NCBI RefSeq assembly: GCF_000002875.2
Contig: NC_009409.2
Coordinates: 293,043 to 357,042, forward strand
Direction of reading: 5' to 3'
DNA from: Leishmania infantum JPCM5
Taxonomy: Eukaryota > Euglenozoa > Kinetoplastea > Trypanosomatida > Trypanosomatidae
DNA length: 64,000 bases
Made by a program: the position numbers and the translations under genes. Position 1 is the stretch's first letter. Each line of letters starts with the position of its first letter. The notes beneath the pieces were generated by a model. The model searched no databases, was not told the DNA's origin, and worked only from the letters and a program-made list of their open reading frames with translations. Shown piece by piece: positions 50,830-61,100 of the stretch.

Positions 50830-52602
50830 ATGGAGAGCGGCGCCGTCTCCAGCGAAAGCCGTGTCGACAAAGTCGATCGCGGGAGCATCGCGAGTCCTCT
50901 GCCGTTCTTGAGTGCGACTATGCCAGAGCAGCAGAAAGCGACGGCAGCCCTCATCGACGCACCTGACGACATAGACTCGCTGGCAGAAGAATTGGAGAAC
51001 GCGACACACTCGCCGAAGACGATGACCGCGGCGAGCACGCCGGCAACAGGCCCGAAGGTCAAAGGAAGCGCCAGAAGCAAGAAGAAGCGGGGCGCCACCG
51101 CCCCACGGGGGACAGCGGGGCGCAAAGTGAGGCCAGAGTCGGCTGAAGAGTCTACCCTGGTGGCAGCCATAACAGCGCGCTCCGCGGAGCACGGCACCAC
51201 CGGCACCCGCAGCAGCAGCCGAGACGAGCCCGATGGACTGAGCGAACGGAGAGACGAGACGCGACGAGGGAGTGAAGGGCCAGAGCAAAACCTGTCGACC
51301 GTGGAAGGCGTGCTGGCGTGCCGCACCAAGACGGAAAAAGCGGAGGGCACCGCAGCACTGCAGCAAGAGAAGCCGCGCCCTGACGGAGCCAGCGACACGG
51401 CAGCGAGCAAGCTTGAGGGGTCTGAGGAGCTGCTCGGTGATGCACGCCTCCACGAGGTTCGCGGCAGTCGGTCTCGCTCGCACTCCACGGCGCCACACAC
51501 CCCGGCGGTACTGAACCCCGCCTTTGCGTCGTCGCTGTCTGCACTCGGTGCCAAGCAGGAAGAGGAGGAGGTGTGGGAGGTGGCGGTGCAGGCGGCCATC
51601 GATGCCCAGGAGCGCCAGCTGCGCCACACCCTACTTAGCGTTTTCCCCCCTGAGCTACTCCGGGGCGCCGAATGGGAGCGGTGTCTCGCCAAAGAGTGGG
51701 ACCTCCGGAGTGGCACCGAAGCCGCTGTCGCGAGGAACGTAAAGGATGCGCCATCCCAGCCTGTGCGCACCGCTCCAACGCCGTTTCTGTCCTCTTCCCT
51801 GCCCCACCGCCTCAGCCCCGAGCCACTCCTGCCGCTGCTGAAGGCACTGTGCGAGGACAAAGCCTATGTACACGGCGCGTGGTGCCGCTACGAGGACGAC
51901 CTTGCCGTCCGCCGCACCCAGAACAGCATCCAGCGCAAGCGGCAGCGCAACTCATTCAACAAGGGTGGTCGCAAAGCCTCCTCGAGCGGGCCAACCGCTG
52001 CAGCACGGCGTCGAGATGGCGACGGCGACGACGACGATAGTAGCGCTGGTGAGGACAACGCTGCCGATGAAGACGAGCTCCAGCCCCCAGAATCTCATTG
52101 GGTGGAGGCGCCGCCCGCCTTCACGGGCGGCCCGCGGCCGTTCCCGACGAGTGCCACTCACCTCGCGCCTGACAGCGCTGTCATCGGTGGATTCCAGTGG
52201 ACACCGTGGCGCTTCTACCGAGAAAAGCGGCGGCGCAGCTCGCGACGGCCAACGGCCAGTGACGCGTCCCCCGCCTCAGCGAGGTCTGTAACCGCGGCCA
52301 GTGCCGCTCAGCCGGACCTCTTCTCCGCTGTCTCCAGCAGCGCACCTGTCAGCAGTGGTGGCGTACCCTCTCTCGCCTGCTCCGAGGTGCCCTCTCTGCC
52401 AGTTCTTCAAGTAGAGGCGCACGTACCGGAAAGCGCGGTGGCTGTCGTGCCTCCGATGACGCCGGAGGAGCGAAAAGGGTACGCACGCTACGTGATGAGC
52501 AGCGGGAAACTGCGCCACGACTGCCGCGATCCATACGCCTTTCTCGTTTCGCGTGCAAAGGAGATGCGCATCCAGTGGAAGCGCCAGCATCCGATGGACT
52601 GA
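50830..52602 (+). CDS. Unrecognised acidic low-complexity protein
   Basis: A 590-residue protein of unknown function. Most of it is Ser/Ala/Glu/Arg-rich and probably disordered, with a basic Lys/Arg patch near 80-90 (K-K-K-R-G-A) and an acidic run near 396-418 (D-G-D-G-D-D-D-D-S). Three stretches look folded: about 243-292 (V-W-E-V-A-V-Q-A-A-I-D-A-Q-E-R-Q-L-R then L-L-R-G-A-E-W-E-R-C-L), about 337-370 (a Trp-Cys-Arg-Tyr segment followed by a basic helix), and the C-terminal 48 residues (P-E-E-R-K-G-Y-A-R-Y-V-M-S-S-G-K-L then D-P-Y-A-F-L-V-S-R-A-K-E-M-R-I-Q-W). The basic/acidic composition would suit a nuclear protein, but this is speculation. A second in-frame ATG at 50920 is a possible alternative start. 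Codon usage is like that of its neighbours, so it is a real gene. Confidence 0.8.
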   Translation: MESGAVSSESRVDKVDRGSIASPLPFLSATMPEQQKATAALIDAPDDIDSLAEELENATHSPKTMTAASTPATGPKVKGSARSKKKRGATAPRGTAGRKVRPESAEESTLVAAITARSAEHGTTGTRSSSRDEPDGLSERRDETRRGSEGPEQNLSTVEGVLACRTKTEKAEGTAALQQEKPRPDGASDTAASKLEGSEELLGDARLHEVRGSRSRSHSTAPHTPAVLNPAFASSLSALGAKQEEEEVWEVAVQAAIDAQERQLRHTLLSVFPPELLRGAEWERCLAKEWDLRSGTEAAVARNVKDAPSQPVRTAPTPFLSSSLPHRLSPEPLLPLLKALCEDKAYVHGAWCRYEDDLAVRRTQNSIQRKRQRNSFNKGGRKASSSGPTAAARRRDGDGDDDDSSAGEDNAADEDELQPPESHWVEAPPAFTGGPRPFPTSATHLAPDSAVIGGFQWTPWRFYREKRRRSSRRPTASDASPASARSVTAASAAQPDLFSAVSSSAPVSSGGVPSLACSEVPSLPVLQVEAHVPESAVAVVPPMTPEERKGYARYVMSSGKLRHDCRDPYAFLVSRAKEMRIQWKRQHPMD

Positions 52603-53361
52603 AACACGTGTGCGTGCCTACGCAACGCTAAAAGCGGGTTGGAGATGCAGCCGGGGCAGTGAAGCGCGGCATGCGAGTAAGCCCGATTCACACCACATCC
52701 ATGGCTGCCGACAGTGCACCTCTGTGGGTGTGTGCGTGCTGAGCGATGCAGCGACGTGCCTGCTTCTACTTGTATCAGTCCCCACCACCACCACCGCCAC
52801 ACACACACACTTCCGACTCTCTCCTACCGACGTTTTTCCTGCTGCATGTGTGTGTGTGTGTGTGTCCGCGTGTGTGTTGTGAAGAAGCGGAAGTGCCGTC
52901 GCCACGGTGACAGATCGCGGCCGTCGGTGAGGGCACGACGGAAGGAAGCAAAGGAGAGGAAGGGCCGCGCCGTCTACAATTTGTCTCCGGAGGCGCCCCC
53001 ACTTTTGTGTGTGACCGCCGCTTCGATGTAGTACAGTTCTGCTTCACCGCCACCGTCACCACCACCCGTCCGTCCTCCTCTCTTTCGTGTCTACCATCCT
53101 CACTCACACGGACGATTGCCGCCGCTGCTGCTGCTGCTGCTGAGCTTCTTCCCGCTCTCCACCGAGGTGCATGTCTCGTGTGCGTGTGTGTGTGTGTGTG
53201 TGCGTGTGTGTGTGTGTGCATGTGTGTGTGTGTTTCGGAACGAAGTCGTCTGGCCGCATCTCAACAGCAGGAGAGGGAGAGCAAACGGAGAAGCGCATCT
53301 TGTGAACGAACTTATTGGTTCCTGTCTTGCCCCTCCTTTCTCTCCGTTACTCGCACACAAG
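52603..53361. other. Intergenic region, 0.76 kb
   Basis: No gene seen. It contains two GT-rich stretches and a run of GCT trinucleotides at about 53121-53141. Confidence 0.6.
53178..53234. repeat. GT microsatellite
   Basis: About 57 bases of GT repeats with single C or A interruptions, just upstream of the PUB-like gene. Confidence 0.92.
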
Positions 53362-54685
53362 ATGAGCTCCGCTGCTGTCCAGGTCTCCGCCACCGCAGAG
53401 GCGAGTGCGCAATCGGTGCCGCTCTTGATCACGTGCCTGCACGCGTCTGCTTTCTCCGCCCCTCTCGCAGAGGAGCGTCGAGCCTTCGACATCATCGAGA
53501 GGCTTCTCTCTAACCGCTTGCAGCACCCGACTGAGCCGCGCTACACATCGTTCTCTGCCACAAGCGCAGCGTGGGTCAACGGCGTTGCCCCGCTCGTCTA
53601 CGTGTTTCGGTTAGCCGCATGGATGGGGTGCGCAGTGACAGCAGAGGGCACTCGTTACGTATTCTTTGAAGGTCTCGGTGAAACGCACGCGCCCGGGCCA
53701 AGCAATGATGCGGAAGGCCGGCGGCAACGGCATGGCCAGCAGCAGATTGCGGATCGCCTCGATGAGCTTCGTTGCGTCGCCTCCGTATGGGATACATCGG
53801 TCGCGGAGAGTTCTGCCGATGCCTCGAGGCGCTATCAAGACGCTCATCAGCAGCTGCTCCAGCTTTTTCAGTCGGCCCAAGGCTTCACCGACCGAGAGGA
53901 GGTGTGGGCGCGGCACACCAACTGCCTGCAGCTTCACCGTCTCCTCGCCTGCGCGCCTGACGTGGAGCGGCAAGAGGGGACGACGTCCTCTCAGGCAACT
54001 TCGGATGTGTTACAGAGAGTGCGCCGCCGCATCGACAGCACGCGCGCAGCGAGAGCTCGATCGCTTTTTAAGTGCGCCCGATTCGATGCCCTCGACGAAC
54101 GCGCAGGGCGCGCGCATGACGCGAGCGCTGTCGGTCCCTGGCACACAGCACGGTCGCCGTGGCGAAGGCGAAGCCCGTGAGACGTGCCTGGCGGATGACT
54201 CTCTCCGATGGCTGCTCTCTCACGCTTCGCTGTGCGAGTGCCACCGTATGTGCGAAAACGTGGCTGCCGAGTCTGCCAGCAGCTCTGTGGGAAGCAGGGA
54301 GAGTATGGCTACGGCCGTCCCGCTGGTTCCCGGCTTCTCTGCCCCAGTTGCGGCGCGACTTCGTCAGCGAGCGCAGCTGGAGCAGCACCAGGGCTACCTC
54401 GACGCAACAGGCCCCGCGTATCGACGGCTGGGCCATGAGGAGCGTCACCGCGGTGAGAGCCTTATTATGAGTATTACTGCCCTCCTCGGGCAAAGCTCGG
54501 AGGTGACGGAAGCTCAGGGGACGGTGCGCCACGACCGGCACGAGGCGCGTCGGCTGATGGGCAACTTCTGCCAAGACGGCGACCTTGTGAAGCTCTACGT
54601 GTTGGAGAAGTACGCAGCGGAGCTGGAGGAGGCGAAGCTGCTGCACAGGAAGCCGCTTGTCTACGCTGCGTTGTGCGAGCGGTAA
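53362..54685 (+). pseudogene. PUB/PUG-like domain gene interrupted by a frameshift
   Basis: One gene read in two frames. The first frame starts at the ATG at 53362 and is protein-like to about 54045. The second continues from about 54047 to the TAA at 54683-54685. The alternatives beyond the switch are Arg/Ala-rich nonsense. Residues about 38-110 resemble a PUB/PUG domain (a helix F-D-I-I-E-R-L-L-S-N-R, then P-R-Y-T-S-F-S-A-T-S, then V-F-R-L-A-A-W-M-G-C), a module that binds the p97/VCP AAA-ATPase tail. The C-terminal part has R-W-L-L-S-H-A-S-L-C-E-C-H-R and a helix-rich end. The switch falls in a CG dinucleotide tract at 54041-54047, and loss of one CG unit would explain it. It could be a sequencing or assembly error, strain variation or a true pseudogene. 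The PUB assignment is moderate. Confidence 0.6.
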
Positions 54686-55655
54686 ATCAGATAACAAGTC
54701 GCAAGCAGACGCTCACAGTAAGTCATCAGGGTTCTCTCAAGTACGTGCTGCTTTTTTTTTTGCGGCGTGTGGCATTGCCGCCCTCCTGCTTACTCGCCTT
54801 CATCGACGCGGCTGGCGCGGTGGCAGTCGCGTAGCTGCAGGGTAACTCGCCTTTACGCGTTCGCTCATCCAGGCGTACGCGCACAAGGATTCCACGCGCC
54901 GCACCGGTGTGTGCAGTGACGCTGAACATGCGTGCGCTGATGAAGAGACACTTCATTGGGCAACAACCGCGAAACCGGATCGAAAACGAATGCGCCGCGA
55001 TGCCTCCGCCACCTTCAGGCACGTCTGCCAGAGATGTCGTCAAAGCATGCCCCACCATACACACGTTCAGCTGCACTCTGTCCCCTCCCCTCCCCCGCGC
55101 ACACGCACGCGCGCAGAGAACCGTACAGAGCTTTGAGCGGCATCCAGGCGCGACCCCCACCCCCCACCACCCCACCCCCCACACACACACACCCACCCAC
55201 ACACACCCCCCCCCTCCACACACAAACACCACCCCGCATCTCTGCTCAACGGCGGCTTCGCTGCCAAGCACACCGACACGTGCAAGGCCTGGGCAATAAG
55301 AGAAGATTACGCACAAAGAGCCAAGCCCAATCGAGTGGAGCGAGAGGGCCGCGGCTGCAGCGCAGGAGATCAAGGTACACAGCACACAGCGGCGCATTCA
55401 AAAAGGGGAGGAAGGGGTAGCACAAGCAGACGTCAAGGTTACTCTTCCGTTCGCGCGTGTCTCTGTGCGCATGAAGAGAGCGGCAGACAAGTTAGGGTAC
55501 CTGCGACGTAGACACGGCACAGGCAGCCAACGGCAGAGGATCGTCACAAGGGCAGCGGGCACTCCTTGTGAGAACCCAAGTGGCGCTTCCACTTGCACGA
55601 TAGCAGAAGTTCTCCTCCCCATATAGACATACACACCGACGTGTCTGGTCGCCAT
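54686..55655. other. Intergenic region, 1 kb, with a long C-rich tract
   Basis: No gene seen. Its main feature is the C-rich/CA-rich tract at about 55151-55235. A short CT-rich stretch with AG at 55625-55626 precedes gamma-tubulin and could be its splice acceptor. Confidence 0.6.
55151..55235 (-). repeat. C-rich tract with G-quadruplex potential on the minus strand
   Basis: The plus strand has runs of five, six, four and six C separated by one to five bases, then CA repeats and a further run of nine C. The complementary strand therefore has at least four G-runs with short loops, the classic G-quadruplex pattern. It lies about 420-500 bases before the gamma-tubulin start. Confidence 0.85.
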
Positions 55656-56999
55656 ATGCCTCGCGAGATCATCACCATTCAAGCCGGCCAGTGCGGCAAC
55701 CAGGTAGGCAGCGAGTTCTGGCGGCAGCTCTGCCTCGAGCACGGCATCCGACTCGACGGCGTCGTGGAGCCGTACGCCGTCGGCGGTGAGGATCGCAAAG
55801 ATGTTTTTTTCTATCAAGCCGACGACGACCACTACGTGCCGCGTGCGTTGCTCGTGGACCTTGAGCCGCGCGTGATCAACGCGGTGCAGCGCGGCTCGAT
55901 GCAGAAGCTCTTCAACAGCGAGAACATCTTCATTCACAAGGAAGGCGGTGGCGCCGGCAACAACTGGTCTCACGGCTACGAGCTGGGCGACCAGGTGCAG
56001 GAGACGCTCTTCGACATGATCGAGCGAGAGGCCGAGAACAGCGACAGCCTCGAGGGATTCGTTCTTACTCACTCCATTGCAGGCGGTACGGGAAGCGGCA
56101 TGGGCAGCTACCTGCTGGAGAACTTGAACGATAAGTTCCCAAAGAAGCTCATCCAGACGTACAGCGTCTTCCCGAACCAGTCGCGTGGCGGCGAGAGCGA
56201 CGTCATTGTCCAGCCGTACAACAGCCTACTAGCCGTGAAGCGGCTCACGCTGCACGCCGACTGCGTTGTCGTCCTCGACAACACCGCACTGAACCGTATC
56301 GTCACCGACAACCTCCACATCGCCTCCCCCACGGTGGAACAGATGAACGGGCTCGTCAGCACCGTCATGGCCGCCTCGACGGCGACGCTGCGCTACCCGG
56401 GCTACATGAACAACGACTTGATGAGCATGCTCGCCTCGCTCATCCCGACGCCGCGGTGCCACTTTGTGTGCACCGGATACACCCCGACCACCCTCGACAC
56501 CTCGAACATTCAGTCCTCGGTGCGCAAGACGTCCGTGCACGACGTGATGCGTCGACTGCTGATGCCGAAGAACATGATGGTGTCGACATCCATGAAGAGC
56601 GGCTGCTACATCTCTCTCCTAAACCTCATCCAGGGTGACGTCGACCCGGCACAGGTGCACCGCTCCCTCGAGCGGATTCGCGAGCGGTCACCGACGTTCA
56701 TTCCGTGGGGGCCGGCCTCAATCCAGGTCATCCTGTCAAAGAAGTCGCCGTACGTGGACACGCGGCACCGGGTGAGCGGCCTCGTAATGGCGAACCACAC
56801 GAGCATCCACACCCTCTTTCACCGCACACTGAAGCAGTTTGACATGCTGTTCGGCCGCGGCGTCTTCCTCGATCAGTACCGAAAGTATGGGCCGACCAAG
56901 GACAACCTGGACGAGTTCAGCGACGCGAGGGACGTCGTGGAGAGTTTGGTGGCGGAGTACAAGGCGTGTGAGAGCTCCGACTACATCCGCAACTTCTGA
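55656..56999 (+). CDS. TUBG: Gamma-tubulin
   Basis: A 447-residue protein, full length for the family. Gamma-tubulin nucleates microtubules as part of the gamma-tubulin ring complex; in trypanosomatids it acts at basal bodies, spindle poles and the subpellicular array. The N-terminus [16 protein letters not shown] is the tubulin start. The nucleotide-binding loop G-G-G-A-G-N-N-W and the glycine-rich signature G-G-T-G-S-G-M-G-S are intact. The C-terminus has the D-E-F stretch and ends in D-Y-I-R-N-F rather than the acidic Glu-rich tail of alpha/beta tubulin. Gamma-type features include A-G-N-N-W and the [10 protein letters not shown] segment. The ATG at 55656 aligns with the family start; upstream frame codons lack an ATG nearby and are not tubulin-like. 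Confidence 0.98.
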   Translation: MPREIITIQAGQCGNQVGSEFWRQLCLEHGIRLDGVVEPYAVGGEDRKDVFFYQADDDHYVPRALLVDLEPRVINAVQRGSMQKLFNSENIFIHKEGGGAGNNWSHGYELGDQVQETLFDMIEREAENSDSLEGFVLTHSIAGGTGSGMGSYLLENLNDKFPKKLIQTYSVFPNQSRGGESDVIVQPYNSLLAVKRLTLHADCVVVLDNTALNRIVTDNLHIASPTVEQMNGLVSTVMAASTATLRYPGYMNNDLMSMLASLIPTPRCHFVCTGYTPTTLDTSNIQSSVRKTSVHDVMRRLLMPKNMMVSTSMKSGCYISLLNLIQGDVDPAQVHRSLERIRERSPTFIPWGPASIQVILSKKSPYVDTRHRVSGLVMANHTSIHTLFHRTLKQFDMLFGRGVFLDQYRKYGPTKDNLDEFSDARDVVESLVAEYKACESSDYIRNF

Positions 57000-58103
57000 G
57001 TAGTGCAACAGCTGCGGCCCGGCGTTTTACCGTGTTCTCCTGTCGCCCATCTCTCTCCATCTCCCTCTCTCCGAAAGTCTGCGCCGTGGATAGGACCGCA
57101 CAGCGTCTCATCGACTGGCCTCTCCCTTCCCTCACCACCTCCCATGCGCATAGACGCGGCCACGCACCTCCTCTCTCGCGCACGCGCGCAAGTCCTGCTG
57201 CGCTGTCAACACGCATGCGTGTATACCGTGGGTGAACGCGCGTGTGGCTGTCGGTCTTTTGAAAGGCTATAGACAAAATACGGCGATGATGACGGATGTG
57301 CTTGTTGCACCCTCTCTCCATGCCTCCGCCCTATGTGTGTGTGTGTGTCTGTGTCTGTGCCTGTGTCTGTGTCTGTGTTGGACAAGATTCAGGCATGTCG
57401 GGGCAGTGTGCAGTGTTGTGCTCGTATACGTGTGTGTGTGTCTCTATAGCCATATGTGTGCAGAAGTTGATGCCGACGCCCTTCCCTTGCGGTCGCGTTT
57501 CCGTTTTTTTGTTGTCTGGGCAATCGGTGACCTAAGATCTGCAAAACCTCTCGCCCGGCGTGCGTCGACCTGCCTGGGGAGCCTGCATGCACTATGCTCA
57601 TCAGCATCCTCCTCTCTCCCTCTCCGACCACCATTACCACCATCACCCATCATGTCCCTTGCCTTACTCCTATCCCGTGAAACACCACCGAAGGACACGA
57701 GGAGGCGCACCGTCAGCTGAGGTCTCTGTGTGTGTGTAAGTGCTTTTATTCTGCATGAGCACATACGCAGGCACTTGTGTGGGTGTGCACCGACGTCGAG
57801 AAGTGCGCCCCGCTCCCTCCTCAGCAACAACAAGATCGCATTGTCGTTCCGTCTGGTCGCTTCGCCGCTACAGCCGTGCCCGATGGCTGTCTTGAGTGCA
57901 CGCCCGTCGCCGAGCGCTGCGTTCCTTCCTCCCTCCTCCATCCCATACACGGGCAACCACTAGAGACCCCCGCGCACCGCTATACAGGCGCGCACGTCCG
58001 TTGAAAGAAAAGGGAGCACGCACATATACGCATAGAGAATTTTGAAAAGACGTTGGTTAGACAAGGCAGGAGGTGAGGGGGGAAGGGGAAAAGGGGCTGG
58101 TTC
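57000..58103. other. Intergenic region, 1.1 kb
   Basis: No gene seen. It contains the GT-based hexamer repeat at 57332-57379 and several pyrimidine-rich tracts. No strong polypyrimidine-AG pair lies close to the next start. Confidence 0.6.
57332..57379. repeat. GTGTCT-type short tandem repeat
   Basis: A GT run passes into several tandem copies of a hexamer related to GTGTCT, with one variant unit. Confidence 0.85.
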
Positions 58104-61100
58104 ATGTCGGTCCTTCCTGCCGGGGCAGACCGTGCTGCGGTACAGGAACTGGAGGCGCTTTTCCGCACCGCGGACCCGACAAACACGGGACTGCTGTCGT
58201 ACAGCGAGTTCGCCTACCTTATCCTACGCAGTGGGGGGACGCAGAAACAGGCAGATGCGCTGATTGAGAAGTTCGCCGGGCCGTCACGTGCTCAGCGGGT
58301 GGTGTACTACGGGGCACTGCTGGAGCAGCTGTACGACTATGCGGAAGCGACTGCAGATGCGCATGGCGATGTCGAGAACGGCAGTGCAAGACACACTTCA
58401 GACCCGCTACTCAGGATATCCTCTCTCGACTGCACCTCCTCCATGCCGGCCCTTGATACGTCCAACAGCTCCCCATTGCCGACTCCCCCGGCGCCGACCG
58501 GCGTTGGGCCGTCGTCGTGGCATGCTTCCCACTCGCCAATCGCTGGCGGTGGTGGCGCCGCTGCTGCTGCTGCTCCAGCTCCTCGTGACGTCATGGGCGC
58601 GGGTCAGTATGTCGTCCCTTCCGCTGCATTATCATCCTCGCCCCTCTACAGATCGGTCAGCCATGCCGGCGCCGGCGGCCGCAGCGCCTCCACGCTCGCC
58701 TCGCGCGAGTCGTCCACGGCAACCTACGCAACGTACACCACATGCAACGACCGCTCGCTGCCTCACCTCCGCAGCGACAGCAGTGCCACCCCCCCGCGCA
58801 GGCCGCTTCGCAGTCCGTCCTCTCCCCACTCCTCACGGTTTGTCGAGTCTGCTCTTCGAACCGCTACAGCAGCGGCGGCGGGGCCGCATCAGCAGCAGCG
58901 GCTCGATCGCGCGCCGTCGCAGGGCGGCACACATGTCAGTTGGCCAGCGTCCCGATCGCGAAGCCGCGATGATGTGCGCGCCACTCCTCTTACAGGCTCG
59001 TCGGTGGTGGGCACGCAAGGTGGTGAGCGTGCGCGCGTGTACGGTGCCACGTCGGCGCCACAGTACGCCGCAGGTGACGGTCGCTACTCCTATGCCCCGC
59101 GCGCATGCGACCCGACACCGGTGAGTATCGGGCACCGTCGGCGCGAGAGCTCCACAGAGCGCATGGTGCGCGCGGCAGCCGAGGTGAGTATCCACGGCAG
59201 ACCTCAGTCGCGTTTCGATGCAGAAGGCAGTGTCGGTGCTGGAGAGACCCGTGAAGGTGAAGGGAAGCGCCGTTCAAGTGTGGCTCGTGTGCTGCCTGAC
59301 GCACTGCGCTCCGCGTCGTCGTCTTCCTACGCAGCGGCGCCCCATCTTGTTGCCGCCAATCGTGCCAGTCGCACCGCTGCGCCGCAGGCGGAAAACACGA
59401 GCACGTTATTCACCGCAAGCCGCGCAAGTGACTCGTACGTGAGTCACGTAAACCATAGTGGTCACAGCAGTTACCATAGCGACGCCGCCGCGACGTCCCT
59501 TCTATCGCTACGGGACATCTTTCAGCGTCATCTGGCGCCGCGGTCATCGCGTGATGGCACCGTGCTGCTGAGCGAGCTGGAAGAGGCCTTGGCGACGCGC
59601 GGGGTGGGTGTGCATCCGCTAGAGCTGGAGGCCGTGGCCGACTCGCTGGAGCTGGCCGCGGTGCCGGCGGCCATCGAGCATCATGGCAGTGCCCTACAGC
59701 ACCACAGCTTCAACGCGAGCCTGAAGAACGGCTTCGGGGCCTCGGTCGCTACAGCTGGGCGCATGCTTCGTGACTCACCGCATCCCTGGCGCTCGGTCAG
59801 CGCCTCTGGCATGGATAGCACGGACGCCTCGGCAACGACAGCGAGTCGGGCCACCCTCACCGGTGGTACGGATCGGGCGCTGAGTCTCGTCGACTTCTGT
59901 GTGCTGGTCTCTCGTCTGCGTCCGGCGCTCATTCAACGCATTCGCAGCCCCGGTGTGTGGGAGGGCGCGGCATCCATCGATGGAGTCGAGGTGCTGCAGA
60001 GCCGTCAGCCTCCGCCGGTCAACAGCCGCCTTGAATCTCGCGGAGCTGTGGAAAGTGATGACGGGGACAGCATTGCAGACGTGACCGTGTCACCGATGAC
60101 CCCAGAAGCGGCCGCCCCTGCGACGCCGCGGTCCACCGTGTCCTCGTCGAGCACGCGACCACACTCCTCCGCGCAACGTCATCTTCGGCGGCGGCGCTCT
60201 CTCGTGCCACACCGCTTTGCCGACCTGCACCGCCCACTAAGTGCGGCGAAGGTGTACGGCGCTGCGGCATCGGCATCGACGTCCACGGCGCCGCCGACTG
60301 CCCGGCAACTCTCGGCCGATCAGCAGTTTGCCGTTGAGCACGCGCAGCGGGAGCCACGACGCAGTAAGCGGGAGGAAGATAGCGATGACGGCTGCCATGC
60401 CTCTGTCAGATATGCACAGCCAACTGCCGCTTCCGAGCAACGGCGCAATGGACTGGACGTGCCGTCAGCCACGACAGCGCGGCTAAACCGCACAAAGGTG
60501 CCTCTCTGGCACGATGGACGGCGCCTCGGTGCGCGCCGCAGCCACACCGACGCCACTCGCTCGCCGTCGTCCACGTCACCGGGTAGCTCGCGTGGTTTGA
60601 TCTCACCCGACGAGCGCCATCATCCGCAGCAGCCGCGACCGCACCGCGCCCACATCGCTCTCCGCAGTCCCACCAGCGACTTTTCGGCTCGCGTCGTGCA
60701 CAAAGAGTTGGGTGATGGTCTCGCACGTCGTGGTTGTGGGAGGATGTCCGAGCCTTGGCCAACGACGACATCGGCAGAGCTCTCGCCGACTTCCAGGGCA
60801 CTGTCGTCGCCGCAGTCGATCAACAAAAGAGGGCCGACATCCTCGATGCTGGCGCCGCGTGTCCTGGAAACGCTTCAAAGTGCCGCGTTGCCGCTGTTGC
60901 GCCGCTGTGCACAGCTGGACAGTCGGCACACGGGGCGCATGGCACCGAGCGCGTGGCTGCGCGTACTGCGAGACGCTTGTCCAGCCTTGACGGATGCAGA
61001 GCGACTCCGTGTGCAAGAATGGATTCGATCAAGAGGGCAGCGGTCGGCCTGTGGCGCCGACTACGCGGCGGTCGTGGAGGATATTTTGACAGAGGCGAGC

